Shown here piece by piece: positions 21,471 to 63,489 of a stretch of 64,000 nt of DNA. The translations under genes and the position numbers were made by a program. Source of the stretch: Liolophura sinensis (taxonomy: Eukaryota; Mollusca; Polyplacophora; Chitonida; Chitonidae). Positions within the stretch are counted from its first letter, which is position 1. Each line of letters starts with the position of its first letter. The notes below the pieces were generated by a model that searched no databases, was not told where the DNA came from, and worked only from the letters and a program-made list of their open reading frames with translations. The stretch spans positions 26,315,080-26,379,079 of the forward strand of contig NC_088302.1 of the NCBI RefSeq assembly GCF_032854445.1, read 5' to 3'.

Positions 21471-24220
21471 CTATGAGATTTCTCTGATAACAACACACAT
21501 GCAGATGAAAATACTGCACATGTATGTTCTGAAAGATTTTATTGGCTGACCTATTACCGAGTTGCATTATCTTTAATGTTCAGTTCAGTTAGGAAATTAA
21601 TTCCGCGAAGTAAAAGAGAACTGGTGACATTGTGCAGATGATCTGCCCCTGATCAGTGAGGTCGCAGGATCGAACCTCCAGTTCTCGCTGGTTAGGCTGT
21701 GTCTACAGGTTATAAACAGTGTTTGAAAGGTGTCTGGAGAATGCCGTATCCGGTGAGTGAAAAGGTGTTTTCACTATTCGAACCTCTATAACAAAGGCGT
21801 GCTGAATTCAACATCGACTGAAATACATTTCAAGATGACGAAACTAGACGATATATATAGAATGTTTTACATTTTGTTTTTAGGACTGAATTTGTATTTT
21901 TATCTTAATATATTGTTTTGATTTAATTGGATTTGACTGATTGGTGTTTAACCCGATACTCAAGAATGGGTGTAGGGAACCATCGAACTTTGGGAATTAC
22001 CGACGAGCTTTCCCACTTGTGACTTACAGATAAGAATACCATATTGGAGAAAGACAAGTGACGCACGTTAGAATGCGCAAACGGTTATACAAGCTTCGTC
22101 GACTGGTTAACGTGACCAAGGCTCCATCATCGACTGGTTAACGTGACCCAAGCTCCATCATCAGTGAGAGCTGCGGAATGTACATATTATATATCCATGA
22201 CCGTGAAGGAAACTGCACCACGTGAATCCTACTGTAAGACACCTTTACCATTCGGTCACGACCCGCTCACTATACTGTAACAGCAGTAGTAGTGGAATTT
22301 AGGTAGTGATAGTATATCTATAAGCAATGTCGGTGGAAATGGCAAGTTTACCTTTCCATACTCCAAATGTTATATTGGCACAAATCGTGCTTCCTCGTTT
22401 ATCAAAATAACAAAAATCAACTCTTCGAACTTTATCCACACAGTATAAGTCTATAGAAAGAGAAACGTGATTTTATTATGCATGATCATGAAGTTTTTGC
22501 ACACAATTTGTCGTTCCTGAGGTAAAAAAATGCACCCTCCATTAAAACGTTTAGACCACATGCATCAAAACGTTTGTCAGTTAACAGTCACTTGGGCTCT
22601 GTTCTTGTTTCGAAATGAGTAAGACCAAAGCCAAATGAATGACAGGCCTATACGTTTTCTGTTAGATAATTAATCCTATAAAAAATAAGGATAGCACAAC
22701 TAACACCGACAATACTGGCGTTGCTGCTCGCCAATATCATTCGTTACACAACAGTATGGACAGATACCCTAAACCTATGCAACACTGGGCTACATGTAGA
22801 TAGATAATGCGTGTTTATTCATAGGATGGTTTAGTTAATCGTGAGAAACTATATCACCAAGAGCCTTCAATTAAATATCAAAGCATCGTGCACACAGTGC
22901 AATTTTTCGTGTCGACAAATTCGAAAACAGGACAAACGCTATATCGTACAATTTGTAGAATTGCACAAATTGCAGCGCGGATGCGCGGCCTGTGACATAG
23001 CTCTTTCCTATGTTCGTTCTATTGGATGAATTCGACTAGTTTGAAATGGCCCCCATTTGTTTCAGTATTAACTACAAATGATGAGTTAATGAAAAGTATA
23101 TAAGTGAATATTATAGAGCACGGAATGACTTCCAAACTGAAATAAGCCGTGTATTGATTGCGCTAACAGCCTTGTCCATCAAAAACCTATGAATTGATAT
23201 AACATGCAAATTAATTCAAAATGTACCTTCAAAACTTCAAAATTTTTAATGAAGCACAATATACCAGAGAGAAGCAGCGAATACAGATAGCTCTACATTA
23301 CTAAAATGGTTGGTATCAGTCTTTTGCCTGTTATGTCTTAAATTCTTCAAAAAAGGCATCGGTTAAATATTTCTATATCGAAGAAAGTCAAAGAAATGCA
23401 CAGCCTGCATACAATATACATCCTGTAGTAAATTGTCCACTGGAAAAATGTAAAACTACCCTTGATGCACATTCACCATCAAGCAATGACAAATTAAAAA
23501 TTAGCAGAAATTATGTTGCCGTGCATTTTATGTGACGTTATCGCATCAACATAAGACTGGCTGTCATTTGACATATATAACAGGGCTTTATATAACCTTT
23601 CATTTCTATCACGTGATCAATCTTGATTCGCATATAGACTTGTGAATAAATTATTCTCCTTTACTCTCAAGCAATCTGGCGTGAACAAAATGTTAAATAA
23701 ACGAAACACATACAATCATACGCCATGTAAAGACTACACAAACATATAGAAGCTGATCATTGTATAAATAATTACATGTATTTACTTACGGTACATATAA
23801 ATAATTAAATCAACAAAATGATCACTTGTCATGTGACGAACATATATCATCGTACAGTTGTATAAATATTTATATCAAAATATTTAAAAAATTGACAAAC
23901 ACCCCATATTCCCATGTTTAAACAAAATCGGTAGACCAGCAGTACAAAAATAAATTGAGCAATACGTATTCATTTGCCATAATTGGTCTTTTCTTGACTC
24001 GTAACGCGTAACAACATGATCTCTGGTGCATTCACCGTTCATTCGCTAATATGTTCTTATCAACTCAGCAGACCAGACCAGCAAGGTGACAGGCTCAAAT
24101 CCAGCTCTTGCTGATTCCACTGTAACTTAATGTTAAGACTGATGACATGTGCTTTCGTTCTGCTGCAAAGCTTATGCATGAATCCTGATAAACCCCAAAA
24201 ATAACTACCACTCTCATGTT
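21471..24220. other. No gene recognised
   Basis: The stretch is AT-rich. It holds a truncated SINE-like end (GATTGGTGTTTAACCCGATACTC) at 21940-21975, a 33 bp direct repeat twice at 22095-22165 (CGACTGGTTAACGTGACC) and two tRNA-promoter-like scraps near 21660 and 24080. No spliced coding model could be built. Confidence 0.45.
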
Positions 24221-24224
24221 TTGA

Positions 24225-24346
24225 TATATTTATTTATTTATTTATTTATTTATTTGATTGGTGTTTTACGCCGTACTCAAGAATATTTCACTTATACGAC
24301 GGCGGCCAGCATTATGGTGGGTGGAAACCGGGCAGAGCCCGGGGGA
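24225..24346 (-). mobile_element. SINE family A, 5'-truncated, just beyond the SRCR gene stop
   Basis: It carries the tail (TTTA)n, TTTGATTGGTGTTTTACGCC, ATATTTCACTTATACGACGG and GGAAACCGGGCAGAGCCCGG. The flanking ATGTTTTGATAT on both sides (24216-24228 and 24347-24358) is a target-site duplication. On the minus strand its A-rich tail contributes repeated AATAAA hexamers about 200 bp after the SRCR stop codon. Confidence 0.85.
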
Positions 24347-24448
24347 TGTTTTGATATACTAATGACCGTAATTCTGACAACACGAAGTGGGATAGATCCT
24401 ATCCTATACTCTGAATAAAAATCTAGTTTCCACTTGCCGCCTAAGCTG

Positions 24449-55947
<31,499 letters not shown>

Positions 55948-56689
55948 TCCTAAAAAAAAGATTAACCCTTTAATGAACACCTTTATCATATTCAAATATG
56001 TGTTATGTTGTGAAATGTTCATCTCAGTATACGCCTCAACCCGGATTTAAATTGTTAGCTTTGACTACGTCATCAGACAACCAAGGTAATGTTATTTCTC
56101 AAGGATTCCCCTGTATGCAGTAGTTAGACTGGTACACAGGGCATAAGCATAGAAATTAATACTGGCCAAGTCCGCTTTAAATGCTGTATTAAATGCAGAT
56201 AAATGCCATGTTGTTTTGTACGTGGATGGCGGGTGTTTTGTACGGGAGACTGGGAGACAACTTGAAAACTGCAGACATTGAGCGGATCAAACAAAAACGA
56301 GGCTGTAATGGCAATATAGCTTGCAACTGCACATTGATTTTCTTTGCTTCTTATGTAGTAAATTTGTTAACTTCAACCTCAAAAATATATATCTCCTAAG
56401 AATCAAGTTGTACCATGCCTTACCACCACGTGCAGCTTGTACTTTTCTCTTCAACAAAAATCAACCTGTAGTTTGAACACTATTCTTGAGCTGTGGTTGC
56501 TGGAAGTGAAGTCATAGCATTTTGTTACCTTAGTAACCTCAAGGTGGTGGGTAGTAACACTGGGCAAAAAATTTTCAGTTGTATTCAAAATATCAGTATA
56601 TAAAACAGGGGAGTTACACTGTTGTATCAAGGTTCGCTTGTTTTGGCAAAACTAGGGGATACACGTAAAATTTTTAAAAATGCCGTTCA

Positions 56690-56872
56690 TCCTGGCTTCG
56701 TCTCCGGCCGTACGAGGGAAGGTCATCCAGCAACATGCGGATGGTCGTGGGTTTCTTCCGGGCTCTGCCCGCTTTCCTCCCACCATATTGCTGGCCGCCG
56801 TCGTATAAGTGAAATGTTCTTAAGTACGGCGGAAAACACCAATCAAATAAATACATAAATAAATAAAAATGC
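56690..56872 (+). mobile_element. SINE family A, 5'-truncated, with target-site duplication
   Basis: It starts within the body (CTGGCTTCGTCTCCGGCCGT) and ends with AATAAATACATAAATAAAT. The flanking AAAAATGCCGT occurs at about 56677 and 56866. The exact duplication around a headless copy shows 5' truncation during insertion. Confidence 0.85.
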
Positions 56873-57178
56873 CGTAACCCGATTGACAATTGACGATGAT
56901 TGAGGTCTACGCGTCTATGTATATACACCATATAGTACGGGCAATGTTGTGAGGACGCACGGCAGAAGTAGCCAACCTTACGTATCACCATTAACTGTTC
57001 AACTGTTTGTATTCGTAAATCATAGGCCACGCCATTGCAGACAAGAAATATCAAATTTCATCCATCTAAAGCGTATATTCTCAGCGATAAATGTACCTAT
57101 ATCTGACATTTTAGTTCGGCGTAAGGCCTACACAACCATTATCTACGATTCGTTTGTCGGTTTAAAATGTTAACCTAC

Positions 57179-57412
57179 CTGGCTTGATGTACGTTATCGG
57201 TAACGCTAATCTTCAATACTGATTCCCTAGTTTCCGGTTCTACAGAATTAACCGTCTTCCTCACAAGGCGTTCAAGTGAAATTTCCTCTATTCTGAACAG
57301 ATCTGTAGATTGCGCAACCATGTGTGTACAGAAATCTTCGGCTATCTGGTTTAGATCGAATACTCGTGTTTCTCGGTTAACATACACGTAGGCTATGTTA
57401 GCAATCGCCTCA
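57179..57412 (-). CDS. Orphan minus-strand exon, unknown protein
   Basis: About 77 codons are open with protein-like composition (VFDLNQIAEDFCTHMVAQ, ISLERLVRKTVNSVEPET). It ends at GCCAG followed by GTAGGTTAA, a good donor in phase 2. The proposed acceptor (CTGGGTAG at 57413) is uncertain. It does not share phase with the SRCR signal-peptide exon downstream, so it belongs to another transcript. I do not recognise the family. Confidence 0.35.
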
Positions 57413-57572
57413 CTACCCAGGCACGGCCAGGCGGATATCTAGGTTAGCCCTCGAGATAAGTTCACGTGTGTATTGCGATAGCTGGTGCTCAGGTATTATA
57501 TGTCAACAGACTTGACACCCAGCAAACAGACGACGTACACTGAAAAAATTAATCTGTTAATATGAAAAGAAA

Positions 57573-57768
57573 GTCTGTTGTCTGAGTGATGCTAGAATGT
57601 CTTCTGTTATTATAACATAATACTGTGTCATATTCAACATACAGTATTACCCCGTTAGTGTAATAGAATATTTATATTGAATTAATTGGATATAAAGTGT
57701 TATATTTAACAGAATAATCTGTTGCAATACCAGAATACATTCTAGCATCACTCAGACAACAGACGTTC
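57573..57768. mobile_element. MITE family X, 196 bp copy
   Basis: The left end TCTGTTGTCTGAGTGATGCT is mirrored exactly by AGCATCACTCAGACAACAGA at the right, followed inwards by AGAATGT and its complement. The interior is AT-rich and noncoding. Confidence 0.8.
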
Positions 57769-58874
57769 GGTTAAAATTAAAAGATTAAGTTTTGAGTGTA
57801 TACATTTGCACAGCTCTGGAGGATTGGAGGATCATATTGCGAGTTGTACTTATGTCATGTTAGTGAAGAATGAAACACACGCAAAATGTGGATTTATAAT
57901 ACGCGTACTATTGTCAATTCCCTTTTCATGTCGTTGTTTAATGCTGTGCATTAACAGAAAATTTGTTTTCTATATGACGGCACCATGAATCCGACGACGG
58001 CTGGATTCGAACGAGTAACCTTACTGGCCAAGAGCTATTTATGCCAGTAATACAGTAAGAAAATCACAATTGAAACAAAATGATCACAAATAACTGTACC
58101 TTCAAAGTGTTTGCGTGTATTTAACATATGAAATACGATTTTGAACGTTTGAATGCTGGTATATCTGACATATAAAAGACCAGATTAAAAGGCCAGATAT
58201 CTGAATCATAAATATCAAAACTGCGCGTTTGAAATGATGATACATCGAACAAATAAAATCAGACGTTATAGGTCTAGCTTTGTAGGTGTGTTCTTACATC
58301 TGTCACATAACAGGACAGCGGTATACGGACAAAAAGTCCTCCTGTTACTGGAAGGGTGGGCAAAAAGTCCTCTTTGTAACTAAAGCTTGTTTCCTTCATA
58401 CATTTGAACAAACTGATACTTGTAAAAGGAGAAAACTATAACAGTATAGTAATATACTATATATATAAGTATATATACTTTACTAAAAATTGAAAGCTGA
58501 TCAGTCTACTGAGTTAGAACTGTCGCTCATATATCGATGTTACTATCATCAAAGAATAAATACTGAGGCAAGGGACTTTAATTCTTTGATTCTCCTCTTA
58601 ATCCTCTGTCAGAACGCAGGCATGATTACCAGATAACGGGGTAAGAGGGATTAGCAGCTAATCTGTTTAAACCTTGTAAATTTGAACATGTGAAAAAAGA
58701 ATAAAAGACATCAGTGTTGTTCTTGATGTAAGTTTATTAACACATATTGAACATATATATAGCACAAAAATGCAGCACAACTTTATAGAAAAGGTTACCA
58801 TTGTTCAGGATAAGTTTAATAACACATGTTAAAGCTATAGCACAAAACTGCAGCGCAACTTCACAGCAATTTAT

Positions 58875-59090
58875 TTACGAAACAAACTGTTGCAACCAAA
58901 AACGGATGTTGTGGCCAGTCCCTTGGAGGGACTCTTCCATTAACTTTCGTTCGGCTGCTATATCTGAACACAACATCTTCAGTCTCTGCTGCATGTCTTT
59001 CATCTTTCTGTGTACTGTCTTCGTCAAACGTTGGCCGATGGCATCATTTGCAAGGTGAGTACATGCAAGCGATGCGTCCTTTCTGATGTT
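58875..59090 (-). CDS. Orphan C-terminal exon, coiled-coil-like, unknown protein
   Basis: This is 71 codons plus TAA. The sequence runs NIRKDASLACTHLANDAIGQ, then a charged heptad-like stretch (TKTVHRKMKDMQQRLKML, AAERKLMEESLQ), ending FWLQQFVS. AATAAA overlaps the stop. The candidate acceptor (CTGCAACTGAG) is moderate. The 5' 63 bp lie inside the palindrome arm at 59028-59172. No upstream exon was identified; it may belong to a gene or a mobile element. Confidence 0.4.
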   Translation of the reverse strand, partial: NIRKDASLACTHLANDAIGQRLTKTVHRKMKDMQQRLKMLCSDIAAERKLMEESLQGTGHNIRFWLQQFVS

Positions 59091-59347
59091 CTCAGTTGCA
59101 GAGAATACTGGTGGGTGTTAAAAGGATCTGTTCCAGCTTTCACACAAGGTGTTGGTTCTGTCTCCGTCTCCAAGTGTAATATTATGCACATATCTATAGC
59201 TCTGGAGACGGAGACAGAACCAACACCTTGTGTGAAAGCTGGAACAGATCCTTTTAACACCCACCAGTATTCTCTGCAATTGAGAACATCAGAAAGGACG
59301 CATCGCTTGCATGTACTCACCTTGCAAATGATGCCATCGGCCAACGT
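59028..59347. repeat. Near-perfect inverted repeat, 145 bp arms, 30 bp spacer
   Basis: Arm 59028-59172 is the reverse complement of 59203-59347 with about one mismatch. The spacer is 59173-59202. Immediately after, 59346-59440 is a direct copy of 59111-59205, which includes part of one arm and the spacer. Confidence 0.92.
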
Positions 59348-59428
59348 GGGTGTTAAAAGGATCTGTTCCAGCTTTCACACAAGGTGTTGGTTCTGTCTCC
59401 GTCTCCAAGTGTAATATTATGCACATAT

Positions 59429-59735
59429 CTATAGCTCTGGGGGAAAGAGTGGAGGAAGCCTTCTAAGGTGGAGAAGGCCATTTCTGTTGGCGAGCCGACG
59501 AAAGATACCGGTGACATAAGTGACATCAAAATCGTCTAACCCATCAGGAATGCTGCCTTTCAGACAACCCATTCCCTCTGTTACGCGGTCTAGTGGCAGG
59601 AAAGCAAGTCCGTTAAGCATTCCATAGAACTGTTTAACTGTTTGATCTTCCTTGTATCTAGTTTTGACGCCTAAGCTCTGTATTTTCAGCCAGGTACTCT
59701 GGTTGAGATGGAAAAAACATCACCCCAGGACAACG
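59429..59735 (-). pseudogene. MULE-type transposase C-terminal fragment
   Basis: The minus-strand frame reads WLKIQSLGVKTRYKEDQTVK, MLNGLAFLPLDRV and RRLPPLFPPEL. The pattern (long-range LGL..Y..D..v, LAFlP, RRpPLFPp.lW) is that seen at the C-terminus of Mutator-like transposase-derived proteins in invertebrates. The catalytic core is absent. Confidence 0.5.
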
Positions 59736-59890
59736 CATAGAAAGTGTACACTGCAATAATACTATTCACTGAGGACCGGGGAAACGGTATATTTTACACA
59801 AAGAGCGCATACATGTTTAAGGAATAACAAAGAAAATTACAAATATGCCGTCATGTATTTATATAAGAAGTGCTGATATACATGTGTCTA

Positions 59891-60000
59891 CGCTCATATA
59901 TCAGCGAGTCGACTATGTATACCTAACCATGCGCTCTTCTTCACCAACCAACCAGAGCGTATGGTTAGATATACATAGTCGACTGCCTGATATATGAGCG
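59891..60000. repeat. 110 bp imperfect palindrome
   Basis: CGCTCATATATCAG.. with GTCGACTATGTATACCTAAC pairs with the reverse complement of GTTAGATATACATAGTCGAC..CTGATATATGAGCG. The arms are about 47 bp with a loop of about 14 bp. It could be a small MITE or a cruciform. Confidence 0.85.
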
Positions 60001-60985
60001 GAAGATTTTTCGATCTGACCAGCTAATTAAAACCAGCTAATTAAGAGAGACTCAAAATCAAGCTACGTTGCCCAGAATAAACATGATCTACAACCCAAGA
60101 ATTTTGAACGGTGCTGAAGTTATATCTAATTATTTCACTGTCAAGAATGCCACGTGCATTCCTTATCAGTATAAACGCGAATGCTGTGGCTGGTAAAGGC
60201 TTAAATTAAAGAGTTTTGGACTGATGAATATATATGTCTGGTGTGTATAATTGTGACTGTGAATCATCCGATTTTGTCTAGGAACCATGTAAACATGTTT
60301 TGGCCGGTAACATGGATTTTGTGATAGGCCTAAAATACGAATTTTAAACGTTATGGATGAAGGGTCCTATGAGTATAGACAGCCGTAAAAGATTTATATG
60401 CGGACCAAACTGTAGTGCTGGATGTAAATGGAAATACGTCAATGATTGGGCAAAACGGGAGAACGTTTCAACATTTGTTCTCGATGATTGGCTAAATCTA
60501 ATTTGAAAACAAAACTGAAAGAGACTATCCACCAGCTAAGGCGAATTAGGGGTATAAAATATGTTACCGTCCGGGTTGACAAAGCACCAAATAATATAAT
60601 GTATAATTTTGTATGTTATTACATGTAGAAGATTTAAACACATGTGATCCTTCTATCCCATGTTTAACGTACCGATACTATGCCCCTATGCACATATGTA
60701 TATTAACATGTAATTCCACTCAACCCGGGTACAGTTCTAATATCAACGTTATGTTTATCTGAGCGGTTACAATAACAGCGTAACTAAGATACTTTTAAAC
60801 ATTTTCTTAGTTCGTAGCATGATATTTCGTACAATACAAATGTTGACCATTTCAAGTGTACCGGATTCGACGCATCGGTTAGTACTCAGGCATCTGGCCT
60901 TATGGAAGACTGCTGGCTGCTTCTACTTGCAGGTAAACTACATGTATCTTCCGTTACAACTGATATATACAATTTCCCCACTTAG

Positions 60986-61925
60986 AAACGGGAATACCAT
61001 GGTGTACATTCTATGACCAGATGTAAGCATGTGTCCACGTGACATGACGTCCCATGTAGCGACCGGAATACCATGGTGTACATGCTATGACCAGATGTAA
61101 GCATGTGTCCACGTGACATGACGTCCCATGTGGTGACGGGAATACCATGGTGTATATGCTATGACCGGATACAAGCGTGTGTCCACGTTATACAAGCTGT
61201 GGGCACATGTAAACATGTATCCACGTGACATGACGTCTCATGTAGTGACGGAAATACCATGGTGTACATGGTATGACCAAATACAAGCGCGTGCCCACGT
61301 GATATGACGTCCCATGTAGTGACGGGAATACCATGATAACAAGTTGTTATCAGAAGAAAAAGTGTACCCACGTGGGCGTCGACCTGTCTTCCTGTTGAAA
61401 ATAGGCTTACCATGACCTGTAGCTGTCATTACATGTAAGCGTGTACCCACATGACATGTCTTACCACCTAGTGATGGAATACCATGGCCTAACCGCTGTT
61501 GTCAGATGTAAGCGCGTACCCCACATGACAAGTCTTCCCACACAGTGATGAGATACCATGACCTACAAGCTGTTATCAGATGTAAGCGTGTACAAACGTA
61601 ACCTCTCGGGAATATCATGACCTAACCGCTGTTATCAGATGTAAGTGTGCACCCCACATGACATGTCTTCCCACATAGTGATGAGATACTATGACCTACA
61701 AGCTGTTATCAGATGGAAGTGTGTACCCACGTGACCTGTCTGGAATTCCATTACCTGCAAGCTGTTATAAGATGGATAAATGTACCCCACATGACATAAC
61801 CGCTGTTATCAGATGTAAGCGTGTACCCCACAGGACATGTCTTCCCACATAGTCATGAGATACCATAAACTACGGGCTGTTTTTAGAAGCGTGTACCCAC
61901 GTGACCTGTCCGGAATACCATGACC
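60986..61925 (+). repeat. ~75 bp tandem repeat, ~12 diverged copies, with CACGTGACATGACGTC
   Basis: The first copies read GGGAATACCATGGTGTACAT, GCTATGACCAGATGTAAGCA, then TGTGTCCACGTGACATGACG and TCCCATGTAGTGAC. Later copies vary in length (60-75 bp) and sequence. The early units contain both CACGTG and TGACGTC. Confidence 0.85.
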
Positions 61926-62639
61926 AATAACAAGAACCATGGCACTATCTTGATGCCTTCCATGCTGGTATCCTTACTGTGGCAAGGAAAGCTAGTGCAG
62001 ACAGCGGTTTTCATTAACTTTGAGTTAACATTGAGTGAAAACTTTGACATATGCCAATCACAAGCTTCAAAGAAATACCTAAAAAGTCTGAAATTCCTAA
62101 CGCCACTTGCTACAGTATATACTCGTGAATTAACCAAGTACAGGTTTATGATTTACCAAAACAACCTCGTGAATTTACAATGTACAGGTCGCGTCGTCTT
62201 GAATTTCAGATATATCAACAGGTGTTAAACGTGTTAAATCTTACAAGACACGATGATGAGATATCGGACCTGAAAAAACCCAAGAAAATTTTCACCTATG
62301 CTGCATCGCACCCACATAATAATAAACAACTTGCATGGTAGTTTATAATGAAAAGCTGCCCAAACTCAAGTTTTGGTACCAGTATAAAAATGTTTCACTG
62401 AATCTTTGTTCCATTTTCTGATACGAATTTATACCTACCACAATGTAGACCTTCTAGGGATAAAGATTTATCAGGAAGCATTCTAACAATTGTTCCATTT
62501 TTTTTCATTCACTGTGCAGTGTGAGATACCATCCAAAGGCCTAAGTTATCTGGCCAGACTGATAGACAGGATAAAAACTTACCTGGATACGGCAGGGATA
62601 TCACTCTTACTGATTATTCACGTAACAATGAAGAAAGAA

Positions 62640-62745
62640 GTAAGTGAGTGCTTGGGGTTTAACGTGCTACTTAACCATTTTTCAGTCATATGACGACGAA
62701 GGAGTCTTTAGAGTGCATGTAATGTGCCTCCTTGTTATCTAGTAT
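62640..62745 (-). mobile_element. SINE family B, truncated
   Basis: It begins with AAGTGAGTGCTTGGGGTTTA and has TTTTTCAGTCATATGACGAC and GAGTGCATGTAATGTGCCTC, then ends. The tRNA-like head is missing. Confidence 0.75.
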
Positions 62746-63039
62746 GAAGGAAGGAAGGTGAACTGTTTCTGAGATGAAATTTAAGTATTGTAACAGCAGG
62801 GCTGCCTTTTACATAGCCGTACATAACGAGGCACCAGGTGCCCAGCCATCTCTCATCTACATGCAGGTTTTAAATAAATAGTAAATATATTTGTAACATT
62901 TTATCAATAAATAACAGCTGTGATGTAAAAATCAACACAGAGTTCATTGTGACATTGAGTTATGAAATGTATGTAGGACCTCAAAGGCCTATATACTTAG
63001 CAGTAAAATGTATCATCATAATACTGTTTTGTACCTCAC

Positions 63040-63238
63040 ATGGCCTCTCACCAATGCTGTCGCTGTGAGTTCAAGTCCAGCTCATGCTGGCTTCCTCTCC
63101 GGCCGTACGTGGGAAGGTTTCGCAACAACTTGCGGATGGTCGTGGTATTACCCCGGGCTCTGCCTGGTTTCCTCCCACTATAATGCTGGCCGCTGTCGTA
63201 TAAGTGAAATGCGTAAAATACCAATAAAAAATATAATA
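63040..63238 (+). mobile_element. SINE family A, 5'-truncated, with target-site duplication
   Basis: It starts at GGCCTCTCACCAATGCTGTC, keeps the B box (GTTCAAGTCC), and ends with an A-rich tail lacking the usual TATTCTTGAGTACG segment. The flanking TACCTCACATG (63032 and 63243) is the target duplication. Confidence 0.85.
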
Positions 63239-63489
63239 AATATACCTCACATGTTATGGAATCTAGACTGGGGGCTGTTTTAGATTATTTTGGGTACACA
63301 TTTTTACCTGAGCCCGCCAGTTAAACATATGTTTGTATAATTTGAGAAGATACCGGTTGTTAATTTAAACACATTGTGTTCATTGCTTTATTTGTGATAC
63401 ATTTGTAGAGTTCAACATCGCAAACAGTATCCTGTTTAGAAAGCTAAATCATGCCTATTGTTTGAATGCTGAAGTGGTAGCAACCAAGG

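Noticed and set aside
24221-24418. Plus-strand ORF starting in a (TTTA)n tract
   Set aside because: Translation of a SINE tail; not a gene.
56674-57054. Minus-strand 126-codon ORF
   Set aside because: Most of it is the reverse strand of a family A SINE (56690-56872).
59024-59344. Minus-strand 106-codon ORF and its plus-strand twin
   Set aside because: Both are readings through the palindrome and mirror each other; they do not show independent coding evidence.
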